Shown here piece after piece: positions 6,855 through 16,033 of a stretch of 64,000 nucleotides of DNA. How positions within the stretch are numbered: the first letter of the stretch is position 1; each line of letters begins with the position of its first letter. The stretch is taken from NCBI GenBank assembly GCA_944323925.1, contig CALUUI010000004.1, positions 62,001 to 126,000 on the forward strand. Reading direction: 5' to 3'. The notes beneath the pieces were generated by a model. The model was given only the letters and a program-made list of their open reading frames with translations. It was not told where the DNA came from and made no database searches. Position numbers and translations under genes: made by a program. Source of the DNA: Candidatus Gastranaerophilales bacterium. GTDB taxonomy: Bacteria > Cyanobacteriota > Vampirovibrionia > Gastranaerophilales > Gastranaerophilaceae.

Positions 6855-8731
6855 TAATTATCTCCAATTCTTGATTTGATTTCGTCACGCAGTTGCATTT
6901 GCACCTTGAGGGCTTCTATTTCGTCACTGTTTACTGTTTTATATATTTTTCTTATTTCTTCCATTTCTAATTCCCTGTTTAAGCGCTTTAGTCTTGTTAT
7001 ATTTTCTGTTACGGTCATTCGAAAATCATTTTCTGACAATCCCTTAAACGCTTCTGACATATATACTAAATCAGTTACAGTGTTTGTTAATACATCATCG
7101 CCTATAAAACTTGTAAATAATTGTTCTTTTAATTCTCTAACATTATTTATTGTACATGTTATTTTGTCAATTGTATTTTTTACAATTATTAACGTTTCAT
7201 CTGTAATAATGTCTTGGGGTATTATCTCCTTAAGTTCTGTTAAACTTATTGGAGCTTCTTCTGTTAAATAAACGCTCAATAAATTTTTTTGCGCTTTTAT
7301 TGAAAATTGTAAATTTTTTGTTACAATAGTCGGACTTACTACAGGCATGCTTGAGTTTAATTCTGAATTCCGTGTGTGCTTAAGTTCAGAAAGTATTGCA
7401 TTTTCATTTATATCTAAAGCTGAAGATACCATTTTTACATATTCGGATTGAATAATTTTATTATCGATATCTTTTAGAATATTGATTGCTTCAGAAGCCA
7501 GTTCTGCTTTTTCTTGTGGGGTTTTGATATTTGAATTTTTTTTGAGAACATTTCCTAATATATAATCAATTAAGAGAGGTGCATTTTTTACGCAATTTAG
7601 AAATTCCTCTCCGCCTATTGTTCTGATAAATTCATCAGGATCTTTACCGTTTGGTGGCGCAACAACTCTTATTTCGCAAGAATATCTATCATCACTTTTT
7701 CCTAAATATCCTTCATCATATTGTTTTATGTTTCCAAGCCCTTTAAATGCTTCTTTTATTATATCGGCACCTTTTTTTGTTGCGTTTTGACCTGCTATAT
7801 CTGTATCAAAGGATAGATAAATTCTTCTTGATTTCGTATATCTAGAAAGAAGTTTTATATGTTCAGGGGTTAGTGCCGTTCCGCAGGAGGCGACACAATT
7901 TTTGACGCCGTGAGTTTGGGCGGATATTACATCAAAGTAACCTTCCATTATTACTACACCGTCGTTTTCAGATATAGAGTTCTTTGCGTTGTATAGTCCG
8001 TATAGGATTTTACTTTTGTTATAGATTAGGGAGTCTGACGAATTTAAGTATTTGGGATTTTGTCCTTCTTCTAATGCTCTTGCGCCAAAAGCTACGTAGT
8101 CACCGTTTTCGTTTCTTATAGGAATTATTATTCTGTTTCTGAATCGGTCAATCCAGTCGTTATTTTTACCTTGTAAGATTAATCCAGCTTTTTCTAAAAC
8201 CTCATTTGAAAATTCTGATTTTAACGTATTATAAAGTTCAGTATATTTATTAGGTGCACATCCGAGCCCGTATTCTTGGATTATTTCATCTGTTATTCCT
8301 CTTGATTTTAGATAGGCTCTTGCATTTGTTGCATTTTCAGAAGTTAGAAGATATTTTGAATAGAATTTTACGGCTTTTGTACAGGCATTAACCATGCTTT
8401 CTTTTAAGGGCTTTAACTGAGTTGTACCTGCAAATTTTTTAGGAAGTTCTATTCCGAATTTTTCTGCCAGTTCTTCTATTACTTCTTTAAATTCTTTGCC
8501 TTCAATTTTTATAATAAAGGATAGAGCATCTCCGCCAGCGCCACAGCTAAAGCATTTAAAAATCCCTTTTTGAGGGTTTACATGCATTGATGGGTGTTTG
8601 TCTTGGTGAAATGGACACAAACCAACATAGCTTGCTCCTGTTTTTTTTAGTACTACGTATTTTGATACGACTTCTACTATATCCAGACGGTCTTTTATTT
8701 CTGCGACTGCTTCTTCATACGTTCTTGCCAT
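6854..8731 (-). CDS. dnaG: DNA primase
   Basis: A 625-residue DnaG primase that makes RNA primers for DNA replication. The N-terminal CHC2 zinc finger is visible at about residues 40-65 ([15 protein letters not shown], then [13 protein letters not shown]). The catalytic TOPRIM core follows with [13 protein letters not shown] (about 260-272) and the acidic pair in [12 protein letters not shown], plus [11 protein letters not shown]. The C-terminal 200 residues match the helicase-interacting domain only loosely. The length is normal. It is the first gene of dnaG-rpoD-rpmB and diverges from the tolC-like gene across about 95 bases. Confidence 0.96.
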   Translation of the reverse strand: MARTYEEAVAEIKDRLDIVEVVSKYVVLKKTGASYVGLCPFHQDKHPSMHVNPQKGIFKCFSCGAGGDALSFIIKIEGKEFKEVIEELAEKFGIELPKKFAGTTQLKPLKESMVNACTKAVKFYSKYLLTSENATNARAYLKSRGITDEIIQEYGLGCAPNKYTELYNTLKSEFSNEVLEKAGLILQGKNNDWIDRFRNRIIIPIRNENGDYVAFGARALEEGQNPKYLNSSDSLIYNKSKILYGLYNAKNSISENDGVVIMEGYFDVISAQTHGVKNCVASCGTALTPEHIKLLSRYTKSRRIYLSFDTDIAGQNATKKGADIIKEAFKGLGNIKQYDEGYLGKSDDRYSCEIRVVAPPNGKDPDEFIRTIGGEEFLNCVKNAPLLIDYILGNVLKKNSNIKTPQEKAELASEAINILKDIDNKIIQSEYVKMVSSALDINENAILSELKHTRNSELNSSMPVVSPTIVTKNLQFSIKAQKNLLSVYLTEEAPISLTELKEIIPQDIITDETLIIVKNTIDKITCTINNVRELKEQLFTSFIGDDVLTNTVTDLVYMSEAFKGLSENDFRMTVTENITRLKRLNRELEMEEIRKIYKTVNSDEIEALKVQMQLRDEIKSRIGDN

Positions 8732-8826
8732 ATTCCCATTGTAGCATTAAAAATTTTTGATTTGCATAACTTTTTTATCTCTCCTCTTTTTATGATATAT
8801 TACATTGAGGGAGGCTGTAATTAGTT

Positions 8827-10116
8827 TTGAAAAAGAAGCTAGCTTTAATTTTGGGTTTATTTTTATTCACACCAGCGGTATTGGCAGTGGAACTTACCGA
8901 AATAACATTACCTGCGGCTATTGAGTATGTACAAAATTATAGTCCAAGACTTAAAATTCGTGAAATGGATGTTGAGTATTCAAAAAACAAAGTCGATATT
9001 GCAAACCGACTTCAAAATCCTACGATTGGTTCTTTTATTAATATTGGTAAAGCTGGTGAAAGTGATCCTCAATTTTTAGGTGCTACTCAGCTTATTGAAA
9101 TTGCAAAAAGACATCCGCGAAAAAAATTCGCTGAAAGTGAGTATAATTTATCTAAAGAAAGATTCGCCAGATATAGGTTTGACTTAGGTATGGATGTAAG
9201 AGATGCTTATATTGATGTTGTTGGGGCTAAAACGATTAGAAAACTTATTGATGATCAATATGAACTAATATCAGAACTTAATAATATAGCCAGAGACAAG
9301 TATAAAAACGGATTAGCGTCTGAAATGGATGTGTTTCAAACGGAATTAGCTCTTAACCAATTAAAAATTCAAAAGAATTCTGCTCAAGTAAATGTTGATA
9401 ATGCTATAAGTGAGCTTAATAGTATTATGTACAGTAAGGAAGATGAATTTGATTCTTCTTCAGAAATATACGCAAATAATTTTGCAGAGTTACTTGTTCC
9501 AACTCCTGATATTGAGCTTCCTGATTTAGAAACGCTTCTTGATAAATATTTAAAAAATTGTTTTTATGTAAGAATAGCTCGTCAAGAGATTGATGTTGCA
9601 GAAAAAAATCTTACTACCGTAATAAGAAAACGAGTACCTGATTTGGAAGTTTCTGCGGGCTGGGCATATAATGAAAAGTTTAGAAATCCCGAAGGTTCGT
9701 TTTATGGAGGCGCTTATGTTGGAGTAAATTTGGTTAACATTCCACTATTTTACACATTTACTCCTGAAATTAAAAATGCTAAAATTGCTTTAGAACAAGC
9801 AAATTTAAAGTATAATTCTGTTGTTGATGAATTGGTTAAAGATATAGCTTCCGCATATAGTAGTTTTAATACTGCCAAGACCAATCTTAATGAGTATAAT
9901 ACAAATGTTGTTGGTGATTCTTATATTCTTATGAATTATGCGAAAGAAAATTATAAGCGGGATAAATCGGATTTAATTTCACTAATAGTTATGGAAAGAT
10001 CATATAAAGAGATAATAATAGGATACACAAATGCATTAGTTGATTATTGTAAAAGTTGGACATCACTATTAAGAGCATTGGATGTAGACGAGTTGGCAAA
10101 ATCAGAGGTTTTATAG
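8827..10116 (+). CDS. TolC-like outer membrane efflux protein
   Basis: A 429-residue protein with a signal peptide (MKKKLALILGLFLFTPAVLA, cleavage probably after VLA near residue 20). The mature part has the repeated long-helix pattern of the outer membrane efflux protein family: LPAAIEYVQNYSPRLKIREM at the start, a first coiled-coil hairpin with KYKNGLASEMDVFQTELALNQ (about 156-176), and the second structural repeat from about residue 230 ending in ENYKRDKSDLISLIVMERSY. It would form a trimeric channel for type I secretion or efflux. The start is TTG behind GAGGGAGG at 8807-8814. No matching transporter gene is adjacent; the following genes are metabolic. Confidence 0.88.
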   Translation: MKKKLALILGLFLFTPAVLAVELTEITLPAAIEYVQNYSPRLKIREMDVEYSKNKVDIANRLQNPTIGSFINIGKAGESDPQFLGATQLIEIAKRHPRKKFAESEYNLSKERFARYRFDLGMDVRDAYIDVVGAKTIRKLIDDQYELISELNNIARDKYKNGLASEMDVFQTELALNQLKIQKNSAQVNVDNAISELNSIMYSKEDEFDSSSEIYANNFAELLVPTPDIELPDLETLLDKYLKNCFYVRIARQEIDVAEKNLTTVIRKRVPDLEVSAGWAYNEKFRNPEGSFYGGAYVGVNLVNIPLFYTFTPEIKNAKIALEQANLKYNSVVDELVKDIASAYSSFNTAKTNLNEYNTNVVGDSYILMNYAKENYKRDKSDLISLIVMERSYKEIIIGYTNALVDYCKSWTSLLRALDVDELAKSEVL

Positions 10117-10118
10117 TA

Positions 10119-11258
10119 ATGAAGAGAAAGATAAGTATAATAGGTTCCACAGGTTCAATAGGAGTTCAGGCTCTTGAGGTATTAGAACAATTAGATGACA
10201 AATTTGAAATCTATGGCTTGGCGGCAGGGAATAATATAGAGTTATTAAATTCTCAAATTGAAAAATACAAGCCTAAAAAAGTTTGTGTAGCAAAGAATAC
10301 TACTGGTGTTAATTTTGCACAGGTTATGTCAGGTGAGGCTGGCATGATAGAGTTAGCTTCGGATAAAGAAAATGATATAGTTTTAATGGCAGTATCCGGC
10401 AGGTATGGGCTTAAACCTACACTTGCCGCAATAAAAAACGGTATTGATATTGCACTTGCTAACAAAGAAACTCTTGTTATGGCTGGTGAAATAGTGATGA
10501 GTGAAGCTAAAAAATATGGAGTAAATATTCTTCCTGTTGATAGTGAACATAGCGCAATTCATCAATGTATAAAAAATATAAATGATGTTTCTAAGTTAAT
10601 AATAACGGCATCAGGCGGACCTTTTTTGAACAAATCTGCTGATGAGATGGAGCATTCGGATATTAAGCAAGTTTTAAATCACCCCAGATGGAAAATGGGT
10701 AAAAAAATTACTGTTGATAGTGCGACACTAATGAATAAAGGATTAGAGGTAATTGAGGCCCATCATTTGTTTGGCATGGCGTATGATGATATAGAAGTTG
10801 TAATACATCCTCAAAGTGTTGTTCATTCGGCTGTCGAGTATAAGGATGGAAGTGTTATAGCTCAATTAGGCTTACCGAGTATGCATATTCCTATTCAGTA
10901 TGCTATTACATACCCTGAAAGAGTTGAGGGGATAAAGTCAAAGAGTTTTAGTTTTGCTGAAGTTGCCAGACTTGATTTTGAAAAGCCTGATTTTGATAAA
11001 TTCCCTTGTCTAAAATTGGCATTAGAGGTCGGGCGTGTTGGGTATAGCGCTCCTGTCATCATGAATGCTGCTAATGAGGAAGCTGTTTATGCGTTCTTAA
11101 ATGGCTTGATTAATTATAATGACATTTATTCGGTAGTTCAGAAAATTTATGATAAATTTTCACCATCAAAATTAGATGACATTGATTCGATTTTTGAACT
11201 GGATAATGAAGTAAGATGTGTTACGAAAGAATATTTAGCTAAAATTGGTGTTGTATGA
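10119..11258 (+). CDS. dxr: 1-deoxy-D-xylulose-5-phosphate reductoisomerase
   Basis: A 379-residue enzyme of the MEP isoprenoid pathway, converting DXP to MEP with NADPH. The N-terminal Rossmann motif ISIIGSTGSIGVQALEVL is intact. ANKETLVMAGE, LPVDSEHSAIHQ with the metal-binding Asp and Glu, ITASGGPF, HPRWKMGKKITVDSATLMNKG and IHPQSVVHSAVEY are all present in order. The start at 10119, two bases after the tolC-like stop, is chosen because the family begins at MKRKISIIG; an upstream in-frame ATG at 10056 would lie inside the previous gene. The 3' end overlaps the HAD gene by ATGA. Confidence 0.97.
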   Translation: MKRKISIIGSTGSIGVQALEVLEQLDDKFEIYGLAAGNNIELLNSQIEKYKPKKVCVAKNTTGVNFAQVMSGEAGMIELASDKENDIVLMAVSGRYGLKPTLAAIKNGIDIALANKETLVMAGEIVMSEAKKYGVNILPVDSEHSAIHQCIKNINDVSKLIITASGGPFLNKSADEMEHSDIKQVLNHPRWKMGKKITVDSATLMNKGLEVIEAHHLFGMAYDDIEVVIHPQSVVHSAVEYKDGSVIAQLGLPSMHIPIQYAITYPERVEGIKSKSFSFAEVARLDFEKPDFDKFPCLKLALEVGRVGYSAPVIMNAANEEAVYAFLNGLINYNDIYSVVQKIYDKFSPSKLDDIDSIFELDNEVRCVTKEYLAKIGVV

Positions 11259-12049
11259 TAAAACTAGTCTGTACTGATATTGACGGAACAATATTAAAGG
11301 ATGATTTTACTTTTTCTGATAAAGTAAAGGATTGTATTTTTAAATTGAAAAAAAATGGAGTGAAGGTTGTACTTGTAACAGGGCGAATGCATTCTGCTGC
11401 AAGGTTAATAGCGGATGATTTAGGTATTGATACTCCGATTGTTTCTTATCAAGGCGGGTTAATTATTGATAAAGGTGAAGTTTTGTATGAGCGTTGTCTT
11501 GATCCTGAATATGCTTATGAAATTATATCTTGGGCAAGAGAGAATAATATTCATCTAAACTTATATACAAATGATAAATTATATGTCGAAAGTGACGACT
11601 ATATAGTAAAAAGATACGCAGGAGAACGTTATACGACATATCAGGTAAAATCTTTTGATGAGATTCCTTTAGACGGAATACATAAATTGCTAGCGATAAA
11701 TTTTGAGGATGCAAATCTTGTAACAAAATGGCAAGAAGAAATGGCGGAAAGGTATCCTGAGCTTTATATAGTCAAGTCGACTCCTTATTTTTGTGAATTT
11801 TCTAACATAGAGGCTTCCAAGTATTGTGCCGTAAAATTTCTCCAAGAGTATTGGGGCCTAAGAGATGATGAGATTTTGGCAATTGGTGATCAAGATAATG
11901 ATATAAAGCTATTAGAATCAGCAGGGGTTAAGGTTTCAATGGGTAACGGAACTCCAAAGTTAAAAGAGGTTGCAGATTATATTACAGACAGTGTTGACAA
12001 TGACGGTTTTGTAAAAGCAATGGAAATATTTGTATTAGAGGGGTGTTAG
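11255..12049 (+). CDS. Cof-type HAD-superfamily hydrolase
   Basis: A 264-residue haloacid-dehalogenase-like phosphatase of the Cof/IIB subfamily. Motif I CTDIDGTIL with the nucleophile Asp lies at residues 6-14, motif II VLVTGR near 39-44, and motif IV IGDQDNDIKLLESAG near 208-222, followed by KVSMGNGTPKLKEVADY. The C2-type cap domain fills the middle. Such enzymes dephosphorylate sugar phosphates, FMN or PLP, and the substrate cannot be read from sequence. It overlaps dxr by ATGA and sits two bases before ispF. A MEP-pathway role is possible from context but unproven. Confidence 0.93.
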   Translation: MIKLVCTDIDGTILKDDFTFSDKVKDCIFKLKKNGVKVVLVTGRMHSAARLIADDLGIDTPIVSYQGGLIIDKGEVLYERCLDPEYAYEIISWARENNIHLNLYTNDKLYVESDDYIVKRYAGERYTTYQVKSFDEIPLDGIHKLLAINFEDANLVTKWQEEMAERYPELYIVKSTPYFCEFSNIEASKYCAVKFLQEYWGLRDDEILAIGDQDNDIKLLESAGVKVSMGNGTPKLKEVADYITDSVDNDGFVKAMEIFVLEGC

Positions 12050-12051
12050 TT

Positions 12052-12522
12052 ATGAGAGTTGGTATAGGTTATGATATACATAGATTAACAGAAGGCAGAG
12101 ATTTAATAATTGGCGGCGTAAAGATAACAAATGAAAAAGGTTTGTTGGGACATTCAGACGCTGATGTTTTAATCCATGCAATTATTGATGCACTTCTAGG
12201 CGCTACTGGGCTTGATGATATAGGAACGATTTTCCCTGATACTGATCCCAAATATAAGGATGCTGATAGTACAAAATTACTAAAATTTGTGATTGACGAA
12301 ATTGAAAGAAAAGAATATAGAATCGTAAATATTGATAGCAACATTATAGCTCAAGCGCCTAAAATGATGCCTTATATTCCTAAAATGAAATCAGTATTAT
12401 CTAAGGTCTTAGGGATAGCACCTTCTCAAATTTCAATTAAGGCAAAAACAAAAGAAAAACTTGATTCGGTAGGTGAAGGTTTGGCTATTGAGGCTAATGC
12501 CGTTGTTCTTTTATCAGATTAA
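12052..12522 (+). CDS. ispF: 2-C-methyl-D-erythritol 2,4-cyclodiphosphate synthase
   Basis: A 156-residue IspF, the MEP-pathway enzyme that cyclises CDP-ME-2-phosphate. The zinc-binding DxH motif is in RVGIGYDIHRL at the very N-terminus. HSDADVLIHAIIDALLGA with the third ligand His follows, then FPDTDPKYKDADS, and the C-terminal IKAKTKEKLDSVGEG block is intact. The ATG at 12052 is chosen over 12043 because GAGGGG precedes it at good distance and the family starts at this position. It forms a run with dxr and the HAD gene. Its stop is one base from the stop of the convergent PHP gene. Confidence 0.97.
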   Translation: MRVGIGYDIHRLTEGRDLIIGGVKITNEKGLLGHSDADVLIHAIIDALLGATGLDDIGTIFPDTDPKYKDADSTKLLKFVIDEIERKEYRIVNIDSNIIAQAPKMMPYIPKMKSVLSKVLGIAPSQISIKAKTKEKLDSVGEGLAIEANAVVLLSD

Positions 12523-12523
12523 A

Positions 12524-13369
12524 CTATTTTATATTTAGATATTCTAGTAAAGTTAATTTTTCAGAGCTTATCGGGGTATCATTTATGTTTAGCCTGCAAA
12601 GCGGTATATCTTTATTTGTTCCGTGGTAATCACTACCGCCTGTTATTAATAGATTGTTATCGCTTGCACATTTGATAAGAAATTCTATTTCAGGTTTAGA
12701 ATATCTTGAATAATAACATTCTAATCCCATAATTCCGCAAGATTTTAGTATATCCAGTTTAGGCAAAAATTCATCGGGTGTAAGGTGTCTTTCACCTTCT
12801 CCGCCAAGCGGATGTGCCCAAACGGGAATTCCTGATGATTCTTTTATTACTTGGATTGCCTCTTCTCCGTCAAATCTGGTATTGCCGGTTTTACAGGCAT
12901 CCAAGTATTTTTTCATTGCTTTGATATTGTTTTTTGCAAGTTTTCTTTTCACAAGTATATTGGCTAGGTGGGTTTTCACAACGCTTTTTCTAGTATTCAA
13001 CCAGTTAAGCTCTTCGTCTGTAAGCTCTATATTCCATACCTCTTTTAAGTATTTTATTCTTGTTTCCAGTTTTTGATGACGAAGTTTTTTCCCTCGTTCT
13101 ATAAGGTTGTGTAGAGCCTTGGAATTGGGGTTGTAATTGTAACAAAGTACATGGCATTTTTGTTCTTTAGCTTTGCAGGTTAATTCACAGCCTTTTATAA
13201 AGGTGATATTATCAGGTAGATAGTTTTTTATTTCTTCACAACCGTCTATTGTGTCATGGTCGGTTAATGCAAAAATATTTATTCTTGCTTTGATAATTTT
13301 TTCTGCAAGTTCTTGTGTTGTGTCACTACCGTCAGAGTTGTTGCTGTGTATGTGTAAATCTGCCTTCAT
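12524..13369 (-). CDS. PHP-domain phosphoesterase (RNase AM/YciV-like)
   Basis: A 281-residue protein with the PHP metal-dependent phosphoesterase fold: MKADLHIHSNNSDGSDT at the N-terminus with the HxH motif, ALTDHDTIDGCEE (about residues 34-46), a Glu in KGCELTC, PVWAHPLGGEG (about 181-191) and LITGGSDYHGTNKD near the C-terminus. The length and motif order fit the YciV/TrpH branch, which includes 5'-nucleotidase/exoribonuclease activity on 3',5'-bisphosphonucleotides and short RNAs. The exact substrate is inferred from the family only. It is monocistronic and convergent with ispF. Confidence 0.9.
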   Translation of the reverse strand: MKADLHIHSNNSDGSDTTQELAEKIIKARINIFALTDHDTIDGCEEIKNYLPDNITFIKGCELTCKAKEQKCHVLCYNYNPNSKALHNLIERGKKLRHQKLETRIKYLKEVWNIELTDEELNWLNTRKSVVKTHLANILVKRKLAKNNIKAMKKYLDACKTGNTRFDGEEAIQVIKESSGIPVWAHPLGGEGERHLTPDEFLPKLDILKSCGIMGLECYYSRYSKPEIEFLIKCASDNNLLITGGSDYHGTNKDIPLCRLNINDTPISSEKLTLLEYLNIK

Positions 13370-13462
13370 ATCTATAGTATAGAATAAAAATATTTTGCAG
13401 TGTATTTGCTTATATTTAGTTTTCCTGTAATAATTATTTTATTATTTTAAGAGAGGGCGGTT

Positions 13463-14209
13463 TTGTTAAATTCATTACTTGAAAAATTACCTGTTTGGCA
13501 GCAAAATCATATTAATGTTTGTAAAGAGTCAGGATTATTTCAGAATGCCAAGGTCTTAGAGGTCGGAGGGTGTACTGATTTTGAAATTACAAGAGCGCTT
13601 GGCACTAAATCCTGGTATTGCGTTGACCCTGTTCGGTGTATAAATAAAGTTTCAGTTGATGAAGATTATAAATATTTTTCGGAATCTATTTTAACTTTTA
13701 ATTCAGATATGAAATTTGATTTGATATTTGCTACCAACTCTTTTGAACATATAAAAGGCTTGGATATGGGGTTAGCAAATATGTATTCGCTGCTAAAAAA
13801 CGGGGGAAAACTTTCTGCTTTGCTTGGCCCTATTTGGTCGTCATACAAAGGTCATCATCTGTGGTATAAGAAAACTGATGGTGAGTTGATAAATTTTAAT
13901 AATGTAAAATTAACGAATTGGGCTCATTTGTTGTACACAGAAGATGAAATTGCTGAAATGCTTTTACCGATATATGGTAAAGAAGATTCGCAACAGATTA
14001 GTAATTTGATTTTTCACGCTTCTGGGATTAACAGGTTATTTTATGATGATTATAAAGAAATTGTAGAGAATTCAAAGTTTAATATTTTGGAATTTAGAGA
14101 TTGGCATAAGTCTGAATATCCTCCAGAAGATTTGCAAAAAATATTAGAAGAAAAACATAGCAGAAAGAACTTTTCTACTGTTAGTATAAAGTTATTACTT
14201 GAGAAATAA
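13463..14209 (+). CDS. Class I SAM-dependent methyltransferase
   Basis: A 248-residue protein with a class I methyltransferase core. AKVLEVGGCTDFEITRALG (about residues 29-47) is motif I, CVDPV follows as the acidic loop, FDLIFATNSFEHIKGL (about 89-104) is the motif IV region of the Methyltransf_11 type, and LLKNGGKLSALLGPIWSS comes next. The C-terminal 100 residues, including GHHLWYKK and NWAHLLYTEDEI, resemble methyltransferases found near polysaccharide genes, but no such genes are adjacent. The start is TTG behind AGAGAGGGCGG. The substrate is unknown. A terminator follows directly. Confidence 0.85.
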   Translation: MLNSLLEKLPVWQQNHINVCKESGLFQNAKVLEVGGCTDFEITRALGTKSWYCVDPVRCINKVSVDEDYKYFSESILTFNSDMKFDLIFATNSFEHIKGLDMGLANMYSLLKNGGKLSALLGPIWSSYKGHHLWYKKTDGELINFNNVKLTNWAHLLYTEDEIAEMLLPIYGKEDSQQISNLIFHASGINRLFYDDYKEIVENSKFNILEFRDWHKSEYPPEDLQKILEEKHSRKNFSTVSIKLLLEK

Positions 14210-14210
14210 A

Positions 14211-14241
14211 AAATCCGTTAATTTTAAATTAACGGATTTTT
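14211..14241. terminator. Bidirectional terminator between methyltransferase and hydrogenase genes
   Basis: AAATCCGTTAATTT (14211-14224) is the exact reverse complement of AAATTAACGGATTT (14226-14239), with A-rich and T-rich flanks. It serves the convergent genes on both sides. Confidence 0.8.
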
Positions 14242-14259
14242 ATAAGTTTTAGATTTATC

Positions 14260-16020
14260 TTACTTCTTTAAATCTTTGTAAGAGTTTTCAAAAAGGTTTT
14301 TATAATGAGTATGAAGTAAATCGTGAGCGATATGAGAGCCGGGATTTTCTAAAAACTCAGCATAGAGTTTTTTGATATCAGGATTTTCGTGAGATTTTCT
14401 CAGCGGAAGTTCTCTGTCTTCTTTGTATAACCCTTCAGCCCTTTCTTCTTTGATTTTAGAATCATTACAGCTTCTTGGTTGCCCGCCGCCATTGATACAG
14501 CCTCCGGGGCAAGCCATTACTTCCAGCAACTGAAACTCAGCTTTGCCCGCAAGAATTTCTTTTAATGATTTTTCTGCCTCTTTGAGTGTAGAAACAACTC
14601 TTACCTTAACTTGAGTACCTTTAATGTCAACAGTAGCATCTTTTGTTCTTGAATTTTTATCAACTCCTCTAAGCGGTTTGAAATCAATATTTTCAAGAGT
14701 TTCACCCGTAACAAATTCGTAAGCGGTTCTAACTGCAGCTTCTGCAACTCCGCCTGATGCGCCAAAAATTGTTGCTGCACCAGTGTATTGACCAAATGGT
14801 GAATTGTTTGGTTCAGGTTCTAATGTTGCTAAATCTAGTCCTGCACTCTTTATCATTCTTGCAATTTCTTGAGTTGTAAGAACAAAATCAGTTTCAGGTC
14901 GTCCGTCTCTTGTTAGTTGAGGACGTTTTGCCTCTGCTTTTTTAGCAGTACAAGGCATAATAGAGATTACATATAAGTTTTCTTTTGTAAAGCCTTGAAA
15001 ATACTTAGGAACAAGCTCTTTAATAACAGGAGATAACATTCCTTGCGGGGATTTACAGCTTGATAGATGCTTTAAAAGCTCAGGATGTTGAGTTTCTAAG
15101 TATCTAATCCACGCAGGACAGCAAGATGTAAATAGCGGTAGATTTTCTCCCGATTTGAGTCGGCCGATAAATTCTGTAGCTTCTTCCATAATTGTTAAGT
15201 CAGCAGAAAAGTTTGTATCGAAAATTAAATCAAATCCGATTTTTCTTAATGCTGCATTAAGTTTTCCAATTACGTTTTCACCCGGTTTAAGTCCGAATTC
15301 CTCACCTAAAGCAACCCTAACCGATGGTGCCATTTGTACTGCTGTTTTCTTATTTTTGTCAGTAACAATTTCCCAAACTTTATCAATATCGTTTTTTATT
15401 GTTAAAGCCCCTGTCGGGCATACTGCTTGGCATTGACCGCAATATACACAATCAACTTCGGATAAGTGTTTACCGGCAATTGGCTGTACAACGGTTTTTG
15501 AACCTCTGTTTGCAAATCCTAATACGCTATGACCTTGAAATTCGCTGCAAGCTCTTACGCAGGCACCGCATAATATACATTTATTTGGATCTCTAACAAT
15601 AGAGGGGTTTTCGTTATCTATCGGAAGGTAATCTGATTCTTTTTTCTTTGCAAATCTGATATTTTTTATACCATATTCTTCCGCATATTTTTGAAGTTCG
15701 CATTTCCCGGATTTGTCACAAGTTGTGCATTCTCTGTCGTGGTTAGCAAGCAGAAGCTCAAGAACAATCTTTCTTACACGTCTTGTTTTTTCAGTGTTCG
15801 TGTAAATTCTAAGCCCTGCTTCAGGCGGCATCGTACAAGATGATTGTAATCCTCTGCCTTCTATTTCTACAACGCACATTCTGCAAGCGCCAAATTGTGT
15901 TAAATCAGGGCAATAACAAAATGTTGGTACATTAAATCCGTTTTTGCGGATTACTTCAAGTAAATTCGGTTCATCGGTAAATTCACATTCTTTTCCGTTT
16001 ATAAATAAAGTATTTGCCAT
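14260..16020 (-). CDS. hndD: [FeFe]-hydrogenase catalytic subunit (HndD/HydA type)
   Basis: A 586-residue catalytic subunit that reduces protons to H2. It has an N-terminal 2Fe-2S ferredoxin domain (C35, C46, C49, C62), a His-Cys 4Fe-4S motif (HDRECTTCDKSGKCELQ, about 94-110), two 4Fe-4S clusters (CILCGACVRACSE and CVYCGQCQAVCP) and the H-cluster domain with L1 TSCCPAW (298-304), L2 MPCTAKKAE (355-363) and L3 MACPGGCINGGGQP (502-515). L1 retains the proton-transfer Cys. The length equals HndD-type subunits lacking the extra C-terminal ferredoxin domain of Thermotoga HydA. The start is MANTLFINGK at 16020, behind AAAGGATTAAC. Last gene of the operon. Confidence 0.96.
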   Translation of the reverse strand: MANTLFINGKECEFTDEPNLLEVIRKNGFNVPTFCYCPDLTQFGACRMCVVEIEGRGLQSSCTMPPEAGLRIYTNTEKTRRVRKIVLELLLANHDRECTTCDKSGKCELQKYAEEYGIKNIRFAKKKESDYLPIDNENPSIVRDPNKCILCGACVRACSEFQGHSVLGFANRGSKTVVQPIAGKHLSEVDCVYCGQCQAVCPTGALTIKNDIDKVWEIVTDKNKKTAVQMAPSVRVALGEEFGLKPGENVIGKLNAALRKIGFDLIFDTNFSADLTIMEEATEFIGRLKSGENLPLFTSCCPAWIRYLETQHPELLKHLSSCKSPQGMLSPVIKELVPKYFQGFTKENLYVISIMPCTAKKAEAKRPQLTRDGRPETDFVLTTQEIARMIKSAGLDLATLEPEPNNSPFGQYTGAATIFGASGGVAEAAVRTAYEFVTGETLENIDFKPLRGVDKNSRTKDATVDIKGTQVKVRVVSTLKEAEKSLKEILAGKAEFQLLEVMACPGGCINGGGQPRSCNDSKIKEERAEGLYKEDRELPLRKSHENPDIKKLYAEFLENPGSHIAHDLLHTHYKNLFENSYKDLKK

Positions 16021-16033
16021 TGTTAATCCTTTC